64,000 bases of DNA, taken from contig NZ_JAINRD010000019.1 of the NCBI RefSeq assembly GCF_020400605.1, forward strand, positions 1 through 64,000, given 5' to 3'. The notes beneath the pieces are model-generated. The model saw only the letters and a list, made by a program, of their open reading frames with translations. It searched no databases and was not told the origin of the DNA. Source of the stretch: Streptomyces aculeolatus. GTDB taxonomy: Bacteria > Actinomycetota > Actinomycetes > Streptomycetales > Streptomycetaceae. Of this stretch, positions 1 to 9,311 are shown in pieces. Made by a program: the position numbers and the translations under genes. Every line of letters starts with the position of its first letter. Position 1 is the first letter of the stretch.

Positions 1-24
1 CGTCGTTCGGGGCCTGTGGGGAAA

Positions 25-42
25 GGCCGAGCCCTCTCGGCC
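25..42 (-). terminator. Hairpin downstream of the DUF397 gene
   Basis: A perfect 7-bp inverted repeat (GGCCGAG / CTCGGCC) with a 4-base loop lies about 95 bp past the DUF397 stop. On the minus strand the hairpin is followed by TTTCCCC, a weak T tract, which fits an intrinsic terminator of the XRE-DUF397 transcript. The first 137 bases of the window hold no gene I can support. Confidence 0.5.
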
Positions 43-137
43 GGGACGGCGTGCCAGTCGAGAGGGCCATCGAAGGTGCGGCGGTGTGATTCCGGGGCTG
101 CGTCACACGGTCGTGGCGTGCACGGAATCACCCGCGG

Positions 138-347
138 TCACTCGTGGCGAAATGCACCGCCGGCGGCCTCGGCCACGAATGCGGCCCACGAGTCGGGGGC
201 GAAGTCCAGGACGGGTCCGTCCGGGACCTTGGAGTCGCGCACAGAGACAAGTCCGGGAGCGGTCGAACGCACCTCGATGCACTCGCCGTTGCCCGCGGAA
301 TAGGTCGATTTGGTCCAGGCGCCGGTGGCGCCGAGTTCGATTGCCAT
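138..347 (-). CDS. DUF397 domain protein
   Basis: A 69-residue protein containing the DUF397 hallmarks: W-T-K-S-T-Y-S near the start, the G-N-G-E-C-I-E-V strand, V-R-D-S-K and a C-terminal W-x-x-F. The ATG at 347 was chosen because GGAGAG sits 2-7 bases upstream and homologues start near M-A-I-E-L; an upstream in-frame GTG would add nine unconserved residues. DUF397 genes in streptomycetes usually accompany XRE/DUF5753 regulators, as here (the regulator ends 219 bp upstream on the same strand). Partner proteins of this family act in developmental control in some species; the exact role here is unknown. Confidence 0.88.
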   Translation of the reverse strand: MAIELGATGAWTKSTYSAGNGECIEVRSTAPGLVSVRDSKVPDGPVLDFAPDSWAAFVAEAAGGAFRHE

Positions 348-566
348 GTTCTCTCCGGTTGGTGAAGTACTCAACTTCTTCCCTGCCCGTTCCAGGCCGG
401 AGTGTTGTCGACGCCCCGGCCCGACGCCGAGACGCTACCGCCCAACAACCCACCGGTCAGGGAGCTTTCACTCAACCGGATGGCGAAAGGCCGCTGCCCT
501 TCCGGTGCGTCCCGGTACGGGTGTACCGTGCCTCCGTTTCGGGATACCCGGACGCGCACGCGAATA

Positions 567-1424
567 TCAGCGGGCGTAGTTCTTCGCCCTGTCCACGATG
601 AATTTCCGGGTCTGCTCGGGATTGAGTGCCTGTGCCCGCAAATGTTCGTACATCATGCTGTAGTTGTGGACGTCGTCGCTCTTCTCCAGGTAGAGATCGC
701 TGGTGACGCCCTCCAGATAGATCACGCTGGAGTCGGACTCCTCGGGGAACTCCAGGATGGCGTACTGCCCCGTCACGCCCGGGTGTGCGCCCGTCTCGAA
801 GGGCAGCACCTGCACAGTGACGTGCGGCAGCTCCGACACCTCGACGAGGTGGTCCAGCTGCTCGCGCATGATCTGCTCGTTGCCCACCACGCGGCGCAGC
901 GCGGCCTCGTCGAACACGGCCCACAGCCGCAGCGGCTGCTCCGTCTCCCTTATCCGGTCCTGCCGCCGCATCCGCACGTTCACCCGCTTCTCGACGTCAG
1001 CGGGGGTCACCTCCGGCGAACTGCCGGCGATGACGGCCTCCGCGTAGGTGCGCGTCTGGAGCAGTCCCGGAACGACGAGCGACTGGTAGATGCGGAGCGA
1101 GGCGGCGGCGGTCTCCAGACCGATGTAGACGCTGTACGGCACGTCCCCGAAGGCGTTCCACCAGCCCTGCTGGCGGGATTCCCGCGCCATCTGCATCAGG
1201 GAGTTGACGATCTGCTCGTCGTCCACCTCGTACACCCCGCACAGGTCGCGTACGTCGCGCTGGCTGATGCTGCGCCGGCCGTTCTCCAGCCGGCTGATCT
1301 TCGACTGCGAGACCAGCAGCCGGTCCGCGACCTGTTCCGCGGTCATGTTCTTCTGCTCGCGCAGCCTGCGCAGCTCCTGGCCGAGGCGGCGCCGCCTGAC
1401 CGTGGGGTTGACGTTGGACGCCAA
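567..1424 (-). CDS. XRE-family regulator with DUF5753 (Scr1-like)
   Basis: A DNA-binding regulator of 285 residues. Residues about 10-65 form a lambda-repressor-like helix-turn-helix (L-R-R-L-R...T-A-E-Q-V-A-D-R-L...S-K-I-S-R-L-E-N-G); the rest is the DUF5753 effector region with conserved V-P-G-L-L-Q-T-x-x-Y-A and the C-terminal V-x-V-L-P-F segment. The reading frame is open further upstream, but I chose TTG at 1424 because CGGAGGTG lies 8 bases before it and because it gives the usual family length. The 446-base gap upstream (1425-1870) holds only its promoter region and a hairpin. Such regulators typically act with a DUF397 protein, which follows on the same strand. Confidence 0.88.
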   Translation of the reverse strand: MASNVNPTVRRRRLGQELRRLREQKNMTAEQVADRLLVSQSKISRLENGRRSISQRDVRDLCGVYEVDDEQIVNSLMQMARESRQQGWWNAFGDVPYSVYIGLETAAASLRIYQSLVVPGLLQTRTYAEAVIAGSSPEVTPADVEKRVNVRMRRQDRIRETEQPLRLWAVFDEAALRRVVGNEQIMREQLDHLVEVSELPHVTVQVLPFETGAHPGVTGQYAILEFPEESDSSVIYLEGVTSDLYLEKSDDVHNYSMMYEHLRAQALNPEQTRKFIVDRAKNYAR

Positions 1425-1719
1425 GGGAGTTGCACCTCCGGGTGCGTAATCCGCGTACGGACGTATCTCATTACTGGGTGCAGCCTGCCACCGACGGAGT
1501 GTGCGCCGCTGCGATCGTCGCGAAATGGCCGCAGAGGGCAAAGGTTTGGCCCACAATGTGCGCCGCACGGGCGGCATATGCCTGTCGTGGTCACGGAACG
1601 CGGCGATGAGATGCGGCGGTGGCACGAGGCAAGGGGGTGCGGCGAGGGCGCGGCCGGGGACGGCCGTGGGGCGGCCGGGGGCGCATCACGCGGCCCGCGC
1701 GGCCCCGGGGCAACGCACG

Positions 1720-1764
1720 GCAGGGCCCCGCCGGTCGAGGCCACTCGACCGGACAGGGCCCTGC
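1720..1764. terminator. Long two-part hairpin between GPP34 and XRE genes
   Basis: Outer arms GCAGGGCCC (1720-1728) and GGGCCCTGC (1756-1764) and inner arms CCGGTCGAG (1731-1739) and CTCGACCGG (1744-1752) are perfect complements. It lies about 107 bp past the GPP34 stop and upstream of the XRE gene, so it probably ends the GPP34 transcript. No clear T run follows, which is common for high-GC actinobacterial terminators. Confidence 0.6.
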
Positions 1765-1870
1765 ACTGTTGCGGCTCCCGTTCCCGGCCCGGCGCACCGG
1801 CGTGCGACGCCTGGCCCGTACGCGGAAGATCGCGTACGGGCTCGGCGCTGCTCGCGGCCGTCGGGCGGGC

Positions 1871-2623
1871 TCAGCGCACCGCGGCCGTCCGGATCATCCC
1901 CGCGCGGCGGGACCCCGCGGGAACTCCGGCCGGCTGCGCGACAGCCGGCGGACGAGCCGCGGGACGGCTGCCTCCTCCGGAAGTGCGCCGCGGCTGAGCG
2001 GTGACGCCGTTCTGCACGTCCATCACGGCGTGCGCCACCAGACCGCCCATCGGGTCGTGCCTGATCAGATCCCGGAGCCGGGAGCGCGCGGAGCGCCCCT
2101 CGTTCCCGGGGTAGAGATGCTTGCCGAGCCCGACCGCGTGGGCCAGTGCGGCAAGCGCCGCGGTCCGCGGGTCCGGCGGGACGCCGGTGCGGATCGCGCT
2201 GTCCAGCCGGGCACGTATCTCCCGGCTGATGGCGGTGTCGGTTGCCTGATATCGAGTGGTTGGTAGGACCCCGCACATTTGGCTCTCCACGGCATGCACC
2301 ATGCCGCAGCGCTCCAGATGAGCGAGATACGTCTGGCGCAACCCCAGACGTGGCCCGCCTATCCAGTTCACCGCGCGCACGGGACTGCCCCGGCGACGCA
2401 GCAACTCCAGCGCTGTGTCCAAAGTGGGGTCCCCGGTCGGACGCGGAAGTATCACGGCGATACGATCCCCGTCCGGGGCTATTCGCCCGGCCAGAGCGAG
2501 CTCGACGAGCTGTGCTCCTGCCAGGCCGAGGTCGAGCGACTGCGGCTGCGCAGTGGTACCCGTGGCCGGGTCCAGTGCCAGCAGCAGAAGCTCCTCCGGA
2601 AGTGTTCTGCGGCTCCTGCCCAT
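1871..2623 (-). CDS. GPP34 family phosphoprotein (GOLPH3/Vps74-like)
   Basis: A 250-residue protein of the GPP34 family. Seen: the N-terminal R-T-L-P-E-E-L-L-L-L-A-L-D followed by G-L-A-G-A-Q-L-V-E-L-A-L-A-G-R-I, both typical of this fold, and a helical middle region ending in a Pro/Ala-rich tail. ATG 2623 is preceded by GGGGAGG five bases upstream; the open frame runs further but without a better site. Eukaryotic relatives bind phosphoinositides at the Golgi; bacterial members are abundant in streptomycetes with no settled function. The divergent neighbour encodes a cell-wall carboxypeptidase-like protein, but no shared pathway can be deduced. Confidence 0.85.
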   Translation of the reverse strand: MGRSRRTLPEELLLLALDPATGTTAQPQSLDLGLAGAQLVELALAGRIAPDGDRIAVILPRPTGDPTLDTALELLRRRGSPVRAVNWIGGPRLGLRQTYLAHLERCGMVHAVESQMCGVLPTTRYQATDTAISREIRARLDSAIRTGVPPDPRTAALAALAHAVGLGKHLYPGNEGRSARSRLRDLIRHDPMGGLVAHAVMDVQNGVTAQPRRTSGGGSRPAARPPAVAQPAGVPAGSRRAGMIRTAAVR

Positions 2624-2827
2624 CCATGCCTCCCCGCGTGGATGAATGACAGGGTGACGCCTCTCACATTGGTCTGTCGAGAGTGCGTGGGTGCTTTGGA
2701 CGGGAACCTGTAGGTATGTCGTTCTCGTCTCCCAGGTACGGGCGAGAGACGGCTGCGTCCCCGTAGGGTGGGTGGCCACGCCATGGTTGACGCGGTTGTG
2801 CGGTTGTGACGCAGGAGGAGGAAGTCG

Positions 2828-5800
2828 GTGGCGGTCGAGTCCCCCGGGAGGCCCGAGGAGCAGCAACCGTCGGGGTCGGCGACCGTGGACGAACGCGAGC
2901 CGCGCGACGCGCGGGACCCGGACGGCGAACGTGACCCGCGCCTGGCGTTCACGTCCCCCACCGACAACGCCCCCGCCTCCGCGCCGGTTCCCGCCCAGTC
3001 CCAGTCGGACGCCGAGCCGGCGGAGCGAACTGCGCCTGGGGCGGCGGCGGATGGCGAGGACGGCGCGGAGGCCGCCGAGGACGGCGGCGCGCAGCCCTCC
3101 GGGGGCGCGAAGACGGCGCGGCCCCGTCCGAAGGCCAAGTCCGCGGCGGGGCGCGACAAGGCACCCGAGAGCGACGCCGCTGATGCCTCGGGCCCGAAGG
3201 CCGAGGCGGAGCCGGCAGCGAAGACCGGCAGGGCGGGCAGGCCCGCGGACGAGGACGGCACGGCGGAGAGCACGGCCGGATCCCGCCCGAAGGGCGGCGA
3301 GGCGGCACCTGCCCGCAAGCGGGGCGGGGCGGCGAAGTCCGCGGACGGGGACGGCAGGACGTCCGGGGCGCAGGCGGCGGAAGCCGATCCGGCGAAGCCG
3401 GCGGAGGGCTCCGGCGCGAAGGCGAAGCCCCGTACGCGGGGCGGGGCCGCCCCCAAGGCGAAGACCGGCCCGAAGGCCGACGGCGCCAAGAAGACCGGCT
3501 CGGCCGGCACCGGCCAGGCGGCACGAGGCAAGACCCCCGACGCGAAGCCCACGGCTCCGAAGAGCGCAACGCCGGCACCCGCCGCGGAGTCCGCGGCCCC
3601 GGCCGCGGACGCAGCTGGCCCGTCCCGCCCGAAGTCAGGCGGATCGCCTGCCGCCGGGTCGCCGTCGACCGCCGGCGGCGCCGCCGCGAAGCCCGCGGAC
3701 AAGCCTGCGGCGCGGGGCGCCGCGGAGACCGGTTCGACAACAGGCGAGCCCAAGCCCGCTGCCGGAACACCGGGCGCCGCCGGCGCCGAGCCGGGTCCCT
3801 CCCGGCCGAAGGCCGAGGACGTGCCCGACGGCGGCGGTACGCCGACTGATGAGCGTGGGTCGGCTGCCGGTGCGACGGGCGACGATCGCGCCGAGTCGGG
3901 TGCGCCCCGGCCGAAGGCCGGGGGTTCGGCGGACGCCGACGCTTCCGCTGCCCGGCCTGCGTCCCGGCCCAAGGCCGCCGACGCGCGTGCCGTGGACGGT
4001 GCGTCTGCCGGTGCGGCCGCCGCCGATGGCGGCGCGCCGGATTCCTCCCGGTCCAAGGACGACGGACCGGCGGACGCCGGGGCGTCGGCGGCTGCCGACC
4101 GTGCCGAGTCCGGCCCCGCCGGGTCGAAGGACCGGGACGCGGCGGGTGCCGAGGACTCCGGTGCCCGGTCCGCGTCCGGGCCGAAGGCCGGGGACGTGCC
4201 TGCGCCGTCCCGGTCCCGGGGGCAGGACGACACCGCCACCACGACGTTCCGGGTTCCCCCCGCCGCTCCGGACGCTCCGGGGCCGGGCTCCGGTCGGTCC
4301 GCGGCGCCGGCCGCAGGCCGGACCGTGCCGGGGGCGCGGGCCCAGGAGGGCTCTGAGGGCGCTCTGAGCGCCTCTCGTCCGGCTCCCGAGGGCTCGGGTG
4401 GGTCCGACCGCTCTGAGGCGACTGAGGCGCGTGTGGAGGGCGATCGCGCCCCCGGCCGTGCCGCGGAGTCCGGGGGTGACGCCTCCGACGGGTCCGGTTC
4501 CTCCGGGGACTCCCCGGCCACCGGGTCCTCCGGCCGCCCCTCCGCCTCCACATCCGGTGCCAAGGACTCCGCCACCGCCAGCTTCCGCCTCGTCGCCGAG
4601 GCCGACGCCGCCAAGGTCGACGGCGAGGACCAGCTGCGTGCCGCCGTCGCCGCCTGGGTGACCAAGACCGACGCTTCGGCCCCCGCGGCGCCCGCCGTCG
4701 AGGACGAGCCCAGCGACGCCGTACCCGCGGCCGCGTCCGGTGACGACGAAGACGGCTCCGTCCAGGACGAGCCCGCCGACGCCGTGCCCGGGGCCGCCGG
4801 CGGCGACCCCGCCGACACCCCGCCCGTGGGGAAGCTCGTCGGGCCGCCCGGCAGCACCTTCGTGCCGCTCAAGACCGACTCCGACCTGCCCCCCAAGCCC
4901 GCCGCCGCCCCGCCGCGCCCCGCCGCGCCCCCGGCGCAGCCGGCGCCGACGGCGCAGCCCGCGCCGCCGAAGCCCTCCGCGGTCCCCGCCCCCGCCGCGG
5001 CCCCCGACTCCGCGCCGCCCAAGCCCGCCGCGGCTCCACCCAAGCCCGCCGCGGCTCCGCCCGCGCCCGCCACGCCCGCCCCCGGCGGGCCCACCGCGCC
5101 GCCCCCGCCCCCCGGCGGGCCGGACGCGCCGCCCGGGTGGGAGCGGACGCAGCAGCAGCCCCTCCCGCCGTACGAGGAGAAGCGGCCGCTCGACCTGCTC
5201 GCCGAGCTGACCAACACCCCGCCGCCGCCCGAGACCCTCACCCGGACCCTCGTACGGCGCGTGAAGATCTGGACGCCGCTGGTCATCCTGCTCGCGATCG
5301 CCCTCGGCGTGGTCCAGATGCTGCGCCCGCTGCCGGCCCCGGCGCTCACCCTCACGGCCGAGTCCGGCTACGCCTTCGAGGGCGGCACGCCCGAGATGCC
5401 CTGGCCCAGCGAGGGCCAGGCGTCCATAGACGTCGCGGGGCTCGGCAGCCTCGGCTCGTACGGGAAGCAGAAGTCCGTGCCGATCGGCAGCGTCGCCAAG
5501 GTCATGACCGCGTACATCATCCTGCGCGACCACCCCATGAAGCCCGGCGGCAACGGCGCGGCCATCCCGGTCGACGACACCGCCGTCGACGAGGCCGCGC
5601 TCAGCGCCGAGGGCGAGACGACCGTCGAGCTGGACCCGGACTCGAAGCTCAGCCAGAAGGAAGCGCTGCAGGCCCTGCTCATCGCCTCCGCCAACAACGT
5701 CGCCCGGCTGCTCGCCCGCTGGCACTCGGACGGCGACATGCAGGCGTTCGTGGACGAGATGAACAGGACCGCCGAGGAACTCGGCATGGACGACACCACC

Positions 5801-6457
5801 TACAGCGACCCCAGCGGCCTGAAGGACACCACCGTCTCCACCGCCGAGGACCAGGTGATCCTCGGCAAGGCGGCGATGAAGGACCCGCTGTTCAAGCAGA
5901 TCGTCGCCATGCCCGTCTACACCGACAGCCGCGGCGACGACCACGACAACAGCAACAAGATGGTTCCGCTGCACGGCATCGGCATCAAGGTCGGTTCGAC
6001 CACCAAGGCCGGCGGCAACTTCCTCTTCGCCACCGAGAAGAAGGTCGCGGGGGAGGAGCAGCTGATCGTCGGCGCGGTCCTCGGGCAGTACGCGGTGCCG
6101 CAGCTGCCGACCGCCATGGAGTTCGGCCGCCAGCTGATGGCGGCGGGCGAGAAGGCCCTCACGGACATGACCGTCGTGAAGAAGGGCGACGTCGTCGGCG
6201 AGGTCGACGACGGCCTCGGGGGTACGACGCCGGTGGTGGCGACCGAGGACGTCGTCGCGCCGGGCTGGGGCGGGCTGAAGGTGGGCCTGGAACTCGGCAC
6301 GGACCGCTCCGGAGAGGTGCCGCACGAGGGTGCGAAGGGTGACGCGGTCGGGGTGCTGACGATGGGCTCCGGCCAGGGGGAAGTGCGGGTGCCGGTGGCG
6401 CTGGCGGAGGACATGGCGGAGCCTGGCATAGGGGCGAAGCTCAGCAGGCTCGGTTAG
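2828..6457 (+). CDS. D-alanyl-D-alanine carboxypeptidase-like protein with giant disordered N-terminus
   Basis: A 1209-residue protein. Residues 1 to about 800 are Ala/Pro/Gly/Asp/Lys/Ser-rich low complexity with recurring S-R-P-K-A-type motifs. One membrane helix follows at about 815-832 (W-T-P-L-V-I-L-L-A-I-A-L). After it comes a peptidase S11/penicillin-binding domain with S-V-A-K (Ser888, Lys891), S-A-N (Ser954-Asn956) and, where KTG is usual, K-V-G-S (Lys1054-Ser1057). The expected role is trimming pentapeptide stems of peptidoglycan outside the cell, with the long tail on the cytoplasmic side. GTG 2828 follows a strong AGGAGGAGG. Typical family members are only about 400-450 residues before such extensions. 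The Thr-to-Val change in the KTG box may alter activity. Confidence 0.88.
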   Translation: MAVESPGRPEEQQPSGSATVDEREPRDARDPDGERDPRLAFTSPTDNAPASAPVPAQSQSDAEPAERTAPGAAADGEDGAEAAEDGGAQPSGGAKTARPRPKAKSAAGRDKAPESDAADASGPKAEAEPAAKTGRAGRPADEDGTAESTAGSRPKGGEAAPARKRGGAAKSADGDGRTSGAQAAEADPAKPAEGSGAKAKPRTRGGAAPKAKTGPKADGAKKTGSAGTGQAARGKTPDAKPTAPKSATPAPAAESAAPAADAAGPSRPKSGGSPAAGSPSTAGGAAAKPADKPAARGAAETGSTTGEPKPAAGTPGAAGAEPGPSRPKAEDVPDGGGTPTDERGSAAGATGDDRAESGAPRPKAGGSADADASAARPASRPKAADARAVDGASAGAAAADGGAPDSSRSKDDGPADAGASAAADRAESGPAGSKDRDAAGAEDSGARSASGPKAGDVPAPSRSRGQDDTATTTFRVPPAAPDAPGPGSGRSAAPAAGRTVPGARAQEGSEGALSASRPAPEGSGGSDRSEATEARVEGDRAPGRAAESGGDASDGSGSSGDSPATGSSGRPSASTSGAKDSATASFRLVAEADAAKVDGEDQLRAAVAAWVTKTDASAPAAPAVEDEPSDAVPAAASGDDEDGSVQDEPADAVPGAAGGDPADTPPVGKLVGPPGSTFVPLKTDSDLPPKPAAAPPRPAAPPAQPAPTAQPAPPKPSAVPAPAAAPDSAPPKPAAAPPKPAAAPPAPATPAPGGPTAPPPPPGGPDAPPGWERTQQQPLPPYEEKRPLDLLAELTNTPPPPETLTRTLVRRVKIWTPLVILLAIALGVVQMLRPLPAPALTLTAESGYAFEGGTPEMPWPSEGQASIDVAGLGSLGSYGKQKSVPIGSVAKVMTAYIILRDHPMKPGGNGAAIPVDDTAVDEAALSAEGETTVELDPDSKLSQKEALQALLIASANNVARLLARWHSDGDMQAFVDEMNRTAEELGMDDTTYSDPSGLKDTTVSTAEDQVILGKAAMKDPLFKQIVAMPVYTDSRGDDHDNSNKMVPLHGIGIKVGSTTKAGGNFLFATEKKVAGEEQLIVGAVLGQYAVPQLPTAMEFGRQLMAAGEKALTDMTVVKKGDVVGEVDDGLGGTTPVVATEDVVAPGWGGLKVGLELGTDRSGEVPHEGAKGDAVGVLTMGSGQGEVRVPVALAEDMAEPGIGAKLSRLG

Positions 6458-6538
6458 CGCCCGGGGGCGTCGTACGCCCGTGCTAGCGTCGCTGGCACCG
6501 CCCCCGGGGACGTCCAAGGAAGACGGGGAGTCGTCGCA

Positions 6539-8605
6539 GTGACCACCGTGCAGCCGGACCGCGAAGCCGCGGCCGGCAGCCGATCAGCAGAGGGAGCCGC
6601 CGCCGGCGCCGCCGCGAGCGGGGCCGAGCCTGCGTCCACGGACTCCGACGATCCGGCGACCTCCGCGGAGAAGGACACGGCGGACGGGGACGGCGACAGT
6701 GCCGGCGACGGCGGTGGCGGCAGCGCCGCTGCCGGCGGTGGTGCGGACGTGAGCCGCGACGGCGGCGACGCCGCCGTCACCCGCGCCCCGTTCGCGGGGC
6801 GGCTGCGCTTCACCCCGCCCGAGCGGCTCCGGCCCCACCTGCGCTGGCTCGCCCAGCGCCCCGTGCTCACCACCCTCGTCGCCGCCGGCGTCCTGCACAT
6901 CCTGTGGCTGCTGCTCCTCGCCAACGAGGGCGGGGACCTGGCGGCGCAGGACGCCTGGGCGGAGTTCGCCGGCCGGCATCCCTCCACGGCGTACAACTTC
7001 GCCTGGTACGGGGGCATGCACCCGGTCTCGTACAGCGTCGTCTCGCCGTATCTGATGGCCGTGCTCGGCGTGCGGACGACCATGGTGCTCGCCGGCACCC
7101 TGTCCGCCGGTGTGCTCGCGCTGATCCTCGCCCGCTGCCGGCAGGTGCCGCGGCCGCTGGTGCCGTCGCTCTTCGGCGCCGTGGCGCTCGTGGGCAACGC
7201 GGCCTCCGGCCGCGTGACGTTCGCGCTGGGGCTGCTCTTCGCGCTGGTCGCGATCGTGCTGGTCTTCCCCGGCGACCGCGACGACGAGGACGAGGACGAG
7301 GCCGACGGGAACGGCGCGGACGAGAAGGGCCGGCGGCGGATCGGCGGCTGGCGCGGGACGGCGATCGTGCTGTCCAGCATGCTGGCGACGGCGGCGAGCC
7401 CGGTGGCCGGACTGTTCGCCGGGGTGGTCGCCACCGGGCTGTTCCTGCAGAAGCGGCGCACCGAGGCGTATCTGCTCGGGGCGGCGCCGCCGGTGGTCGT
7501 CGCGCTGTCGAGCTGGCTCTTCCCGTTCCAGGGGAACATGCCGATGCCGTGGATCTCCGCGGTGGCGCCGATGATCACCGCCGCGCTGATCTGGCTGATG
7601 GCGCCGGAGTCGTGGCGTACGGTCCGGATCTGCGCGGCGCTCTACTTCCTCGGCACCCTCGGCGCGTGGGTCATCCCCTCGCCGGTCGGCAGCAACATCG
7701 AGCGGCTCGCGCTGATCTTCGGCGGCACGGTGCTGCTGGTCATCGCGCAGACGGGCCCGCGGCGCGCGGCGCCGCGGCTGATGCGTTCCGTGGGGGCGGC
7801 GTACCTGGCGTTCGCGGCCATCACCGTGTGGGTGGTCGTCAAGCCCGTGGTCGACCTCGTGCTCACCAGCCCGACCGCGGCCTGGACGCGCGAGCTGGCG
7901 CCGCTGGTGGACCAGTTGCAGCAGGTGGACGCGGAGGCGGGCCGGGTCGAGGTCGTGCCCGCACGCAGCCACCGGGAGGCATCCGCGCTCCAGCCGTACG
8001 TGAGCCTGGCGCGCGGCTGGAACCGGCAGGCGGACCTGGAGCGGCACGAGATCTTCTACGACGGCAGCCTGACCCCGACGACGTACCACGCCTGGCTGAA
8101 GAACTGGGCGGTGCGGTACGTGGTGCTGCCGGTGGAGGACCGGCCGGACACCGGCGCGCACGAGGAGGCGAAGATCGTCGCCGCGGGGCAGCCGTACCTG
8201 ACGGAGATCTGGGCGGACGCGAACTGGCGGCTGTTCCGGGTGAACGACCCGACGCCGCTCGTCGAGGCCCCCGCGGAGGTGCGGCGGGCGGACGAGGGCG
8301 AGCTGGTCATCGACGTGAAGTACGCGGGTCCCGTGCTGGTGCGGGTGCCCTTCTCGCCGTGGCTCGGGCTGGTCGACGAGGACGGCGAGGGCGTCGAGGC
8401 GCCGGAGGTGCTGGAGGGCGACGGGTCGGACGAGGCGGACGTCGACGGGGTCCGGGAGTGGTCGGAGAGCGGGCAGCTCTACGTCAACCTGGAGGGCTGT
8501 GTGACGAGGGCCGGCGAGTGGACCCGCCTGCACGCCCCCCGCCCCGGCACGTACCGCATCTCGGCTCCGTACCAGTTGCCCCGCGGCACGCACTGCCCGG
8601 ACTAG
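6539..8605 (+). CDS. Polytopic membrane protein with extracytoplasmic C-terminal domain, function unknown
   Basis: A 688-residue protein. Residues 1-80 are acidic/Ala/Gly-rich; from about 105 to 450 roughly ten hydrophobic helices follow (first P-V-L-T-T-L-V-A-A-G-V-L-H-I-L-W). The last 230 residues form a soluble domain with A-R-G-W-N-R-Q and Y-H-A-W-L-K-N-W-A-V-R-Y-V-V-L-P. The layout recalls large GT-C-type glycosyltransferase-like membrane proteins more than an MFS carrier, but no catalytic motif lets me name a reaction. It starts (GTG, after GGGGAG) 81 bp past the carboxypeptidase gene on the same strand, so an envelope role and co-transcription are plausible inferences. Confidence 0.72.
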   Translation: MTTVQPDREAAAGSRSAEGAAAGAAASGAEPASTDSDDPATSAEKDTADGDGDSAGDGGGGSAAAGGGADVSRDGGDAAVTRAPFAGRLRFTPPERLRPHLRWLAQRPVLTTLVAAGVLHILWLLLLANEGGDLAAQDAWAEFAGRHPSTAYNFAWYGGMHPVSYSVVSPYLMAVLGVRTTMVLAGTLSAGVLALILARCRQVPRPLVPSLFGAVALVGNAASGRVTFALGLLFALVAIVLVFPGDRDDEDEDEADGNGADEKGRRRIGGWRGTAIVLSSMLATAASPVAGLFAGVVATGLFLQKRRTEAYLLGAAPPVVVALSSWLFPFQGNMPMPWISAVAPMITAALIWLMAPESWRTVRICAALYFLGTLGAWVIPSPVGSNIERLALIFGGTVLLVIAQTGPRRAAPRLMRSVGAAYLAFAAITVWVVVKPVVDLVLTSPTAAWTRELAPLVDQLQQVDAEAGRVEVVPARSHREASALQPYVSLARGWNRQADLERHEIFYDGSLTPTTYHAWLKNWAVRYVVLPVEDRPDTGAHEEAKIVAAGQPYLTEIWADANWRLFRVNDPTPLVEAPAEVRRADEGELVIDVKYAGPVLVRVPFSPWLGLVDEDGEGVEAPEVLEGDGSDEADVDGVREWSESGQLYVNLEGCVTRAGEWTRLHAPRPGTYRISAPYQLPRGTHCPD

Positions 8606-8622
8606 GGCCGCGGCGTACCTTG

Positions 8623-8667
8623 CCGTTGCGGACCGGGCCGTTGCGGACCGGGCCGCTGCGGACAGGG
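8623..8667. repeat. Three tandem 15-bp repeats
   Basis: Two identical 15-bp units (CCGTTGCGGACCGGG) and a third with two substitutions lie in the short gap between the convergent membrane-protein and TetR genes. A 13-bp direct repeat (AGGGCCGCGGCGT) flanks the array at 8604-8616 and 8664-8676. This looks like replication-slippage expansion. Confidence 0.85.
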
Positions 8668-8681
8668 CCGCGGCGTGCCGG

Positions 8682-9305
8682 TCACGGTGCCGCCGCCCGC
8701 AGGCCGGCCCAGCCCTGCGCGACCGAGTCGCGGCACCGGTCCGGCTCGTCGCCCGCCGCCGTGAACAGGGCCGTCAGCATGGGCACGCCGTGGCCCAGGG
8801 CCGCCGGCGGCAGCGGCCCCGAGGTGACGAGCGACGCGAGCCCGTGCCCGACGGCCCAGCTCTGCGTCGCCAGTTCGAGCGGGTCGGTCCCGGTGGCGAA
8901 GCGCCCGTCGGCCGTGGCCCGTTCGACGGTACGGACGAGGGTGTGCAGGGTCTCGTCGGCGGCGCCGGGGTCCTCGAGGTCGAAGCCCGCGTCGAACATG
9001 ATGCGGTAGAGGTCGGGGCCCTCCACCGCGTTGACCAGGTACGCGGCCCCCAGCGCGGCGAGGTCGCGGACCGCGTCCGCGGTCGTGTCGACGGCCGCCA
9101 GCCGGGCGGTCAGCCGGCTGAAGCCCTCCTGCCGCAGCGCCCGCCACAGCCCGTCCATGCCGCCGAAGTAGGTGTAGACGGCCATCGTCGAGACGCCTGT
9201 GCCGGCGACCAGGGTGCGGAGGGTGACGGGCGCTCTCGTACGGAGCATGTGTGCGGCCCGCTCCAGCAGCAGGGCGCGCACCGCCGGGTCCTTCGTCCGT
9301 GCCAT
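8682..9305 (-). CDS. TetR/AcrR family regulator
   Basis: A 207-residue repressor-type protein. Residues about 8-55 contain the TetR helix-turn-helix (A-P-V-T-L-R-T-L-V-A-G-T-G-V-S-T-M-A-V-Y-T-Y-F-G-G); residues 80-190 form the helical ligand-binding/dimerisation region with T-Q-S-W-A-V-G-H-G, a pattern of the TetR_C WHG-type families. ATG 9305 is used. It is divergent from a RidA gene and the 65-bp gap between them holds a perfect 12-bp inverted repeat, the likely operator for both genes. The ligand is unknown. Confidence 0.9.
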   Translation of the reverse strand: MARTKDPAVRALLLERAAHMLRTRAPVTLRTLVAGTGVSTMAVYTYFGGMDGLWRALRQEGFSRLTARLAAVDTTADAVRDLAALGAAYLVNAVEGPDLYRIMFDAGFDLEDPGAADETLHTLVRTVERATADGRFATGTDPLELATQSWAVGHGLASLVTSGPLPPAALGHGVPMLTALFTAAGDEPDRCRDSVAQGWAGLRAAAP

Positions 9306-9311
9306 GACCGT

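Noticed and set aside
2479..6517. Very long minus-strand open frames opposite the carboxypeptidase gene (2479-5355, 3635-6517)
   Set aside because: They arise because low-complexity, GC-rich coding sequence rarely contains stops in other frames. Their composition is shadow-like (Ser/Ala/Gly/Arg runs) and they have no domain or start signal.
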